From assembly GCA_903838985.1 (NCBI GenBank), contig CAIMAO010000038.1:1-36738 (forward strand): a DNA stretch of 36,738 bases. The letters are read 5' to 3'. The stretch is from an uncultured bacterium (lineage in GTDB: Bacteria > Patescibacteriota > Minisyncoccia > Phycocordibacterales > UBA9973). The notes below the pieces were generated by a model that was not told the origin of the DNA, made no database searches, and worked only from the letters and a program-made list of their open reading frames with translations. Below are positions 30,398 to 36,738 of this stretch, one piece after another (the stretch's first letter is position 1; each line of letters starts with the position of its first letter). Made by a program: the position numbers and the translations under genes.

Positions 30398-32134
30398 ATG
30401 GAAGCAGAAAAGAAAATACATTCGATAAACTCAGTATCTACGAACTGCCAGAATTGCAAAGGTGAATTTTTGATTGAGCCAGATGATTTTTCTTTTTATA
30501 AAAAAATGAAAGTGCCAGCACCTACATGGTGTCCTGAATGTAGAATAATAAGAAGGATGTTGTATAGAAACGAAAGATCTTTATACAAACAAAATTGTGA
30601 TCTTTGTAATAAACCTACCATTTCAATGTATGATCCTAGAGATAAGTATGTTGTATACTGCAATGATTGTTATGCTTCTGATAAATGGGATCCAATAAAT
30701 TATGGAGTAGATTACGATTTTTCAAGACCATTTTTTGAGCAATTAAGTGAATTATTTAAAAATGTTCCACGAAGGGCTTTGTATAAAGATTATGCTGTAA
30801 ATAGTGAATATACAAATCAATCAGTATATATGAAAAATTGCTATCTTTGTTTTGGTGGACATCATTATGAAGATAGTGCTTATTGTGCTCAAAATTTTTA
30901 TTTAAAAAATTGTTTAGACACTGATTTCTCTCATAAAAGTGAATTCTGTTTTGAATCGCTTCATTTAAAAAATTGTTTTAGAGTTAGATATGGATTTTAT
31001 TCTGAAAGTTGTATGGATTCTTGGTTGATTTATGGTTGTCGTAATTGCTCAAATTGTGTTGGTTGTACAAATTTGATAAATAAAAATTTCTGTATTTTTA
31101 ATCAACAATATACCAAAGAAGAATATGAAAAAAAAGTTGAAGAAATGGGCCTTTCTAATCCAGAAAATTTAGAAAAAATTAAATTAGAATTTTTTAAAGA
31201 TTCTTTAAAATTTCCAAGAAAATATGCGAATATAAAAAATATTGTAAATTCTACGGGAGACGACATAGAACAAGTAAGGAATTGTAAATATGTTTTTTCT
31301 GTGACTGAAGGTGAAAATATTAGATATTCTTTTTTTTCTCCAACAGGAGCAAAAGATTGTTTTGATATAGATCATGCTGGGCTCGGTCTTACTGAGGCTT
31401 ATGAATTACATAGCGGTTTTGGTGACAACAGAGTTTTATTTTCCAATAGAATCTATGATTCTCACAATGTTGAATATTCAGATGATTGTTATAACGATGA
31501 ATATCTTTTTGCTTGCGCCGGATTACGTAAAAAATCATACTGTATTTTTAACAAGGAATATAGCAAAGAAGAATACGGCATACTCGTAGAAAAAATTAAA
31601 AAGCACATGGATGATATGCCTTATGTAGATAAGAAAGATAGAGTATTTAAATACGGAGAATTTTTCCCAATAGAAGTTATTCCTTTTAGTTATAATGATT
31701 CTGTTATTTGTGAATATTTTCCTTTGACTAAAGAAGAAATTATAGAAAGAGGTTATAAATATGTCGAACCAGAAATAAAAAATTATAAACCAACCATTTT
31801 GCCGCATCAGTTGCCCTCTGTTGAAGATGTAGATGAAAATATTTTGCAGGAGGTTATTCAATGTGAGCATATGGGTCATTGTAATGATAGATGCACTTCA
31901 GCTTTTAGAATAATTCAAAATGAATTAAATATTTGTAAAATGTTAAAAGTTCCGTTACCAAAACTTTGTCCAAATTGTCGTCACATGTCTAGAATTAGTT
32001 TATTAAATGCACCTAGGCTTTATGATAGAAAATGTATGAAAGAAGGCTGTCAAAATAAATTTGAAACAAGCTATGCTCCAGATAGACCTGAAATTATTTA
32101 TTGTGAAAAGTGTTATCAGCAAGAAGTTTACTAG
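30398..32134 (+). CDS. Zinc-ribbon family protein, first of a tandem pair
   Basis: 578 residues. N-terminal module C17/C20, C45/C48, C67/C70, C88/C91. The C-terminal module has the same spacing but a widened first knuckle (CEHMGHCNDRC, residues 489-499), then C524/C527, C546/C551, C569/C572, ending QQEVY. The central two-unit core includes NCYLCFGGHHYEDSAYC, a CRNCSNCVGCTNL cysteine cluster, and NFCIFNQQYTKEEY / SYCIFNKEYSKEEY closing each unit. It directly follows scpB and is followed after 21 bases by a second family member. No catalytic motif, signal peptide or membrane segment; the function is unknown. Metal binding follows from the cysteine pattern. Confidence 0.87.
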   Translation: MEAEKKIHSINSVSTNCQNCKGEFLIEPDDFSFYKKMKVPAPTWCPECRIIRRMLYRNERSLYKQNCDLCNKPTISMYDPRDKYVVYCNDCYASDKWDPINYGVDYDFSRPFFEQLSELFKNVPRRALYKDYAVNSEYTNQSVYMKNCYLCFGGHHYEDSAYCAQNFYLKNCLDTDFSHKSEFCFESLHLKNCFRVRYGFYSESCMDSWLIYGCRNCSNCVGCTNLINKNFCIFNQQYTKEEYEKKVEEMGLSNPENLEKIKLEFFKDSLKFPRKYANIKNIVNSTGDDIEQVRNCKYVFSVTEGENIRYSFFSPTGAKDCFDIDHAGLGLTEAYELHSGFGDNRVLFSNRIYDSHNVEYSDDCYNDEYLFACAGLRKKSYCIFNKEYSKEEYGILVEKIKKHMDDMPYVDKKDRVFKYGEFFPIEVIPFSYNDSVICEYFPLTKEEIIERGYKYVEPEIKNYKPTILPHQLPSVEDVDENILQEVIQCEHMGHCNDRCTSAFRIIQNELNICKMLKVPLPKLCPNCRHMSRISLLNAPRLYDRKCMKEGCQNKFETSYAPDRPEIIYCEKCYQQEVY

Positions 32135-32140
32135 CCCTTG

Positions 32141-32160
32141 GATAGTATATTAGATATGAA
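32141..32160 (+). repeat. 20-bp direct repeat at a gene junction, copy 1
   Basis: GATAGTATATTAGATATGAA begins after the stop of the first tandem zinc-ribbon gene and runs into the start codon of the next gene. An identical 20-mer occurs at 33866-33885 after the second. The bases between stop and repeat also align (TAGCCCTTG versus TAGTCTTTA). It contains TATATT, a possible -10 box. Confidence 0.8.
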
Positions 32161-33859
32161 AAGTGAAATAAAAAATTGTCAAAACTGTAAAAAAGATTTT
32201 GTTATAGAGCCAGATGATTTTTCTTTTTACGAAAAAATAAAAGTACCAGCACCGACATGGTGTCCAGATTGTCGTTTTCAAAGGAGATGTGTTTTTAGAA
32301 ACGAGAGAAAACTTTTTAGAAACATAGACGCAATTTCTAAAAAATCCATAATCTCTCTTTTTCCTCCTGAGGCAAATTTTCCTATTTATGAGGACAGTTA
32401 TTGGTGGAGTGACAAATGGGATCCTTGTGAATATGGCATAGATTTTGATAGATCAAGACCATTTCTTTCTCAACTTTATGAATTAAGCAAAAAAGTTCCA
32501 CATCCTCGTTCTGATGCTACTAGAATGGTAAGAAGTGAATATTCTGCAAATGCAGCAGATCTTAAAAATTGTTATCTAATATTTAATTCAACTTCAACCG
32601 AGGATTCTGCTTATGGTAATGCAGTAGATTACTGTAAAAATACATTTGATAACTCACATATTCAATCTTCAGAAAAATGTTACGAATCCTTTTGGTTAAA
32701 TAAATGTTATGATACTTATTTTTCTTCTCAGTGTGAAGAATGTGTTTCAGTATGGTTTTGTAAAAATTGTTATGGATGTATGAATTGTTTTGGTTGTGTC
32801 AATTTAGTAAATAAGTCATATTATTTTTTTAATGAGCCGATGTCTAAAGAAAATTATTTAAATAAAATAAAATTGGTAAATTTATTTAGATGGACGGATC
32901 TTGAAAAAATAAAAAATGAAGTTAAAGATTTTTGGATTAATTTTCCTAATAGATATTTACAAGGAATAAAGAATCATTTGTGTAGTGGAGAATATATTTC
33001 ACATTCAAAAAATGTCCGTGATAGTTATTTAATAAGAGAAGGACAAGATTTAAAATATGTCCAATATGGTTTAGTTCCTAGTTTGAGGGATTGTATGGAT
33101 GTTTCTGTTAGTGGTAATAATAGTGAACTTATTTATGAAAGTGTAACATCAGGGTGGAATTCTTCACAAATAAAATTTTGTTATGAATGTTGGGATGGTG
33201 GGACAGATTTTGAATATAGTGTATTTTGTGGAAATAAAGCAAACCATGTTTTTGGTAGTGTGGCTATAAAAAGTGGTAATTACATTATTTTAAATAAAAA
33301 ATATTCAAAAGAAGAATTTATAAAACTTAGAGATGAAATTCGTGAACATATGGATAAAATGCCATATATAGATTCTCAAGATAGAGTTTATAAATATGGG
33401 GAATTTCTTCCTCCAGAATTTTCTCCATTTGCTTATAATGATACTATTGCCCCAGAACATTTTAGTCTTTCAAAAGAGGAAATTATTAAATATGGTGGTA
33501 ATTGGTATGAAATACCTAAGGCTGAATATTCAATAACTGTAAAAGCAGAAGATATTCCAAATGATATTCATGATATTCATGATAATTTTTTAGATGAAAT
33601 TATTTCATGTTTGAAATGTGGTCATGCGTATAAAATAATAATTTCTGAATTACAATTTTTAAAACAAAATAATATATCAGTACCAAGGTATTGTGTAAAT
33701 TGTCGTCACAATGAACGTATTTCTCAAAGAAATAAAAGTAAACTATATCATCGTTCATGTATGAAAGAAGGATGTCAAAATGAATTTGAAACTTCCTATG
33801 CGCCAGATAGACCTGAAATTATATATTGCGAGAAGTGTTATCAACAAGAAGTTTACTAG
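32156..33859 (+). CDS. Zinc-ribbon family protein with a degenerate N-terminal knuckle
   Basis: 567 residues from the ATG at 32156; a TTG at 32138 is possible, but the equivalent position after this gene reads TTA while the ATG is conserved. The first knuckle pair is intact (C8/C11, C36/C39), but all four ligands of the second are lost: by spacing they fall at D58, S61, E79 and Y82. The C-terminal module is complete and ends QQEVY. The core keeps the two-unit layout, with a CEECVSVWFCKNCYGCMNC cluster; the second unit ends YIILNKKYSKEEF. It arose in tandem with the upstream gene, judged by the shared 20-bp junction repeat. Partial loss of metal sites suggests divergence of function. Confidence 0.87.
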   Translation: MKSEIKNCQNCKKDFVIEPDDFSFYEKIKVPAPTWCPDCRFQRRCVFRNERKLFRNIDAISKKSIISLFPPEANFPIYEDSYWWSDKWDPCEYGIDFDRSRPFLSQLYELSKKVPHPRSDATRMVRSEYSANAADLKNCYLIFNSTSTEDSAYGNAVDYCKNTFDNSHIQSSEKCYESFWLNKCYDTYFSSQCEECVSVWFCKNCYGCMNCFGCVNLVNKSYYFFNEPMSKENYLNKIKLVNLFRWTDLEKIKNEVKDFWINFPNRYLQGIKNHLCSGEYISHSKNVRDSYLIREGQDLKYVQYGLVPSLRDCMDVSVSGNNSELIYESVTSGWNSSQIKFCYECWDGGTDFEYSVFCGNKANHVFGSVAIKSGNYIILNKKYSKEEFIKLRDEIREHMDKMPYIDSQDRVYKYGEFLPPEFSPFAYNDTIAPEHFSLSKEEIIKYGGNWYEIPKAEYSITVKAEDIPNDIHDIHDNFLDEIISCLKCGHAYKIIISELQFLKQNNISVPRYCVNCRHNERISQRNKSKLYHRSCMKEGCQNEFETSYAPDRPEIIYCEKCYQQEVY

Positions 33860-33865
33860 TCTTTA

Positions 33866-33885
33866 GATAGTATATTAGATATGAA
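33866..33885 (+). repeat. 20-bp direct repeat at a gene junction, copy 2
   Basis: Identical to 32141-32160. It runs into the ATG of the M24 peptidase gene, so a duplicated gene end plus spacer and promoter now serves an unrelated gene. Confidence 0.8.
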
Positions 33886-34612
33886 CACAAAATTAATTCA
33901 CGAAGTTCGTGCTGTAAAAAACAAAAAAGAACTTGGATATATTATTAAAGCTCAAAGGATAAGTGAGCGGGTTTTATATGACACATTAAAATATTTAAAA
34001 GAAGGAATGCCCGAAGTAGAAGTTTCTAATTTTATTAAAAAATCTTTTATAAAATATGGTGCACCCATCTTATCCTTTCCACCAATAGTAGCTTTTGGAA
34101 AAAATACAGCAAATATTCATCATCTTGTTCCGACAAAAAATAAATTAAAAAAAGGAGATATTTTGATGTTTGATATTGGTTGTACAGTAAATCATTATTG
34201 TTCAGACATGACCCGTACATATTTTTTGGGTGAACCTTCAAAAAAGCAAAAGAAAATTTATATAAATGTCCTTGAAGCTCAAAATCGTGCAATTTTAAAA
34301 ATTGAAAAAGGTGAACGTAACGCAAAATTAATTGATAAAGCGGCAAGAGAATTTTTGAACAAAAAATTTGGAGTAAAAAAATTTGCTCATGGTTTAGGAC
34401 ATGGGGTAGGAACTGTAATACATGAATGGCCAAATTTAAAACCAAAAAGTGAAGATATTATACCAGTTGGTTGTGTCATGACAGTTGAACCAGGCATATA
34501 TTTAAAAGGTTTTGGTGGTGTACGGATAGAAGATATGGTTTTAATTACCCCAAACAGTTGTAGAAATTTGACTAAGATTCCGAAGGATTTAGACAGTGTA
34601 ATACTAAAATAA
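33881..34612 (+). CDS. M24 family metallopeptidase (Xaa-Pro/Met aminopeptidase type)
   Basis: 243 residues, the pita-bread catalytic domain only. Metal ligands are visible: Asp in LMFDIGC, Asp in CSDMTRTYFLG, His in HGLGHGVGT, Glu in TVEPGIYL and Glu in VRIEDMVLI. SDMTRT and HGLGHGVG resemble PepQ/Xaa-Pro dipeptidases rather than the MetAP consensus, but the N-terminal creatinase-like domain of those enzymes is missing. It removes an N-terminal residue from peptides; the exact specificity is undecided. The ATG lies in the 20-bp junction repeat. Confidence 0.88.
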   Translation: MNTKLIHEVRAVKNKKELGYIIKAQRISERVLYDTLKYLKEGMPEVEVSNFIKKSFIKYGAPILSFPPIVAFGKNTANIHHLVPTKNKLKKGDILMFDIGCTVNHYCSDMTRTYFLGEPSKKQKKIYINVLEAQNRAILKIEKGERNAKLIDKAAREFLNKKFGVKKFAHGLGHGVGTVIHEWPNLKPKSEDIIPVGCVMTVEPGIYLKGFGGVRIEDMVLITPNSCRNLTKIPKDLDSVILK

Positions 34613-34615
34613 AAA

Positions 34616-34624
34616 TGATATAAT
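34616..34624 (+). promoter_or_regulatory. Extended -10 promoter of ddl
   Basis: TGATATAAT ends 6 bases before the ddl ATG, so transcription should begin at the start codon. Same sequence as the dnaJ extended -10. Confidence 0.65.
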
Positions 34625-34630
34625 ACCAAA

Positions 34631-35605
34631 ATGGCGAAAAATAAATTAAAAATTGGGGTGCTTTTTGGGGGGAAATCAGCTGAGCATGATGTATCTGTTG
34701 TATCAGCAAAAAATATTATTGGAGCACTAGACAAAAGTAAATATCAAATATATCCAATAAAAGTTCACAGAGATGGAAGTTTTGATTTAAAATCTCTTAA
34801 AAAAGTAGATTTTGTTTTTCCTGTTCTTCATGGACCTTATGGGGAAGATGGAAGCATGCAAGGTCTATTAAAAATTCTAAAAAAACCATTTGTTGGGCCA
34901 AGTGTTTTAGGTTCTGCTGTTGGTATGGATAAAGATGTAATGAAAAGATTGTTTAGAGATGCAAAGATACCTATTGGTAAATTTGTTGTTATTCGTAGTG
35001 TAGATGAAAAAATACCTTTTGAAAAAATACAAAAAATATTAGGTCCTTCAGTTTTTGTTAAACCAGCAAACATGGGTTCTTCGGTGGGAATTAATAAAGT
35101 CGAAAATAAAAAAGATTGGGATAAAGCTTTAAAAGATGCTTTTTTGTATGATACAAAAGTTATTGTTGAAGAAACAATAATTGGGCAAGAGATAGAATGT
35201 TCTGTTATAGGTAATGAAAATATTATTGTCTCTGCACTAGGAGAAATTGTTCCGAAAAATGATTTTTATTCTTATAAAGCAAAATACATTGCTAAAGATG
35301 GTGCTGCTCTTATAATACCTGCTAGACTTCCTAAAGCAGTAACTAGAAAAGTTCAGCGTATTGCTGCTGAGGTATTTAAGACTTTATGTTGTGAAGGAAT
35401 GGGACGAGTTGATTTTTTTGTGACAAAAAAAGGAAAAATTTATGTAAATGAAATAAATACTATTCCTGGTTTTACTGAAATAAGTATGTATCCAAAATTA
35501 TGGGAAGCTGACGGCATTACTACGACAAAACTTTTAGATAGATTAATTGATCTTGGATTGGAAAGATTTGAAAGAGAACAAAACTTAAAAACTATAGTTA
35601 GTTAA
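34631..35605 (+). CDS. ddl: D-alanine--D-alanine ligase
   Basis: 324 residues of the ATP-grasp family. KIGVLFGGKSAEHDVSVVSA opens the first domain; HGPYGEDGSMQGLL, VKPANMGSSVGINKV (ATP lid), VEETIIGQEIECSV and VNEINTIPGFTEISMYP follow. FYSYKAKYI carries the Tyr associated with D-Ala-D-Ala rather than D-Ala-D-lactate specificity. It joins two D-Ala for peptidoglycan precursors. alr, which supplies D-Ala, starts 4 bases after the stop. Confidence 0.97.
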   Translation: MAKNKLKIGVLFGGKSAEHDVSVVSAKNIIGALDKSKYQIYPIKVHRDGSFDLKSLKKVDFVFPVLHGPYGEDGSMQGLLKILKKPFVGPSVLGSAVGMDKDVMKRLFRDAKIPIGKFVVIRSVDEKIPFEKIQKILGPSVFVKPANMGSSVGINKVENKKDWDKALKDAFLYDTKVIVEETIIGQEIECSVIGNENIIVSALGEIVPKNDFYSYKAKYIAKDGAALIIPARLPKAVTRKVQRIAAEVFKTLCCEGMGRVDFFVTKKGKIYVNEINTIPGFTEISMYPKLWEADGITTTKLLDRLIDLGLERFEREQNLKTIVS

Positions 35606-35609
35606 TAAA

Positions 35610-36738
35610 ATGAAAAAACTCCCGCTTTCTTATGTTGAACTTTCTAAAGAGAATTTAATTCATAATTTTAAAGCGTTAAAAAGTGTAGCTAAAAAAGGTA
35701 CTAAGTTTTCTGTTGCAATAAAAGGGAATGCTTATGGTCATGGACAAAATGAAATAGCCAAAATATTAGAACCATTTGTGGATTATTTTCAAGTGAATAG
35801 CATAGAAGAATTAAAATTATTACGTAAAGTTAGTAAGAAAAAAACATTTGTTTTGGGTTATATTAAAAAAGAAGATTTATTAGATGCAATAAAATTGGGT
35901 TGTATTTTATCTATTTTCTCTTTAGAAAGTTTGAAAGAAATTGAGAGTATAGCAAAAAAACTAAAAATAAAACAAGAAATACATTTACCCATTGATGCTT
36001 CTTTAGGTAGAGAAGGATTTTTAATAAATGATTTGTCCAAAATTTTTGAAGAAATAAAAAAATCTAAACATATAAAACTTGGAGGTATCTATGCACATTT
36101 TGCGAACATTGAAGATACCAATAATTTTACTCATGCTCAAAAACAGATATTTATTTATAATAAAGCCATAAAACTAGCTGAAAAATTTGGTTTTAAAAAT
36201 TTTCAGACTCATATTTCTGCTACCTCTGGCCTTCTTGTTTATGAAAAAGATAAAGGAATTAATTCTATTATCCGTTTAGGGATAGGTATTTATGGAATGT
36301 GGCCTTCAGAGCATATTAAATTTTTGTATAAAGATAAAATAGAACTTAAGCCAGTACTTTCTTGGAAAACAAAAATAGCTCAAATAAAAACATTAAAAGC
36401 GGGAAGTACCATTGGTTACGGTTTAACCCACACAGTTTATGATTCAATAAAAATAGCTGTAATACCACAGGGTTATGCTGATGGGTTAGACAGAGGATTA
36501 TCAAATAAAGGAGAAGTTTTGATTAATGGAACTAGGTGTAAGATTTTAGGCAGAGTAGCTATGAATATGTTTGTCGTAGATGTAAATCACTTAGAAAATG
36601 TAAAAATTGAGGATGAGGTTGTAATTATTGGATATCAAGGAGATGAACAAATTTCAGCAGAAGAAATAGCTGAAAAAATTGATACGATAAATTATGAAAT
36701 TACTACACGTTTAAGTTCAATTTTACCTAGGGTTATAG
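35610..36738 (+). CDS. alr: Alanine racemase (3' end beyond the window)
   Basis: 376 residues are visible, running off the right edge; the terminal bases TAG are out of frame (the last codons read LPRVI). The PLP lysine is K38 in VAIKGNAYGHG. GIYAHFANIED, HISATSGLLVY, IIRLGIGIYGMWP and the catalytic Tyr region in STIGYGLTHTV follow, then VIPQGYADGLDRGL and ILGRVAMNMFVVDV. LSSILPRV is normally within a few residues of the C-terminus, so nearly the whole protein is here. It converts L-Ala to D-Ala for Ddl, its immediate upstream neighbour. Confidence 0.96.
   Translation, partial: MKKLPLSYVELSKENLIHNFKALKSVAKKGTKFSVAIKGNAYGHGQNEIAKILEPFVDYFQVNSIEELKLLRKVSKKKTFVLGYIKKEDLLDAIKLGCILSIFSLESLKEIESIAKKLKIKQEIHLPIDASLGREGFLINDLSKIFEEIKKSKHIKLGGIYAHFANIEDTNNFTHAQKQIFIYNKAIKLAEKFGFKNFQTHISATSGLLVYEKDKGINSIIRLGIGIYGMWPSEHIKFLYKDKIELKPVLSWKTKIAQIKTLKAGSTIGYGLTHTVYDSIKIAVIPQGYADGLDRGLSNKGEVLINGTRCKILGRVAMNMFVVDVNHLENVKIEDEVVIIGYQGDEQISAEEIAEKIDTINYEITTRLSSILPRVI

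Noticed and set aside
36736-36738. TAG at the end of the window as the alr stop
   Set aside because: It is out of frame with alr, whose codons read LPRVI plus one base at the edge; the gene continues beyond the window.
1-36738. Alternative genetic code (UGA read as Gly or Trp), as in some CPR lineages
   Set aside because: TGA serves as the natural stop of the zinc-ribbon gene at 13455, the 77-residue ORF and the Trp leader, and conserved Trp residues use TGG.

Overview
The window is AT-rich, tightly packed, and uses the standard bacterial code: TGA is a genuine stop, for example at 13453-13455. It looks like a small-genome bacterium of the Patescibacteria/CPR type, perhaps Parcubacteria-like. 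The reasons are very short intergenic gaps, several domain-trimmed housekeeping proteins (DnaJ, MetK, TspO, an M24 peptidase without its N-terminal domain), an archaeal-type AspRS, and a family of large cysteine-rich zinc-ribbon proteins of a kind I associate with CPR genomes. The lineage is inferred; no rRNA gene is present. I see no CRISPR array, transposase, rRNA or tRNA gene.

Layout. 1-2.8 kb: tail of a zinc-ribbon protein, an ABC exporter and a PaaX-like regulator. 2.9-11.3 kb: dnaK, a frameshifted zinc-ribbon gene, two VirD4-like ATPases and dnaJ. 11.3-17 kb: a GNAT acetyltransferase, a second zinc-ribbon gene, a membrane protein, both enzymes of the agmatine-to-putrescine route, and metK. 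17-22 kb: cysS, an AI-2E-family membrane protein, rplU, recR and dnaB. 22-25.8 kb: trpS, a trpR-like gene, about 1 kb of leader and attenuator elements around a 77-residue ORF, then a T-box-controlled aspS. 25.8-30.4 kb: pepA, an MFS exporter, tspO, scpA and scpB. 30.4 kb to the end: two tandem zinc-ribbon genes, an M24 peptidase, ddl, and alr running off the right edge.

Four things stand out. (1) A five-member zinc-ribbon family. Each complete member carries the same spacing, C-x2-C-x24-C-x2-C-x18-C-x(2-4)-C-x17-C-x2-C, at both ends of a duplicated Cys/Tyr/Asn-rich core; the C-terminal signature is nearly invariant. (2) A 1-kb attenuation hub at 23.36-24.42 kb. It contains a 30-bp perfect palindrome over a promoter just after trpR, a 14-codon ORF with tandem Trp codons behind a perfect Shine-Dalgarno, a terminator, a second leader with competing hairpins, a switchable 5' UTR, and a T-box. 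(3) Palindromic elements in which a shared GC-rich core sits between long, perfect, locus-specific inverted arms (two copies of core A, two of core B, one of core C). Two further palindromes lie inside coding sequence. (4) Near-leaderless expression: extended -10 boxes end about 6-25 nt before many start codons, and full-length genes mostly lack a Shine-Dalgarno.

The genes cover protein folding (DnaK/DnaJ), tRNA charging (CysRS, TrpRS, AspRS), replication, repair and chromosome organisation (DnaB, RecR, ScpAB), cell-wall D-Ala-D-Ala supply (Alr, Ddl) and polyamine synthesis (AguA/AguB). All functional names are by motif recognition from the translated sequence; no database search was run.
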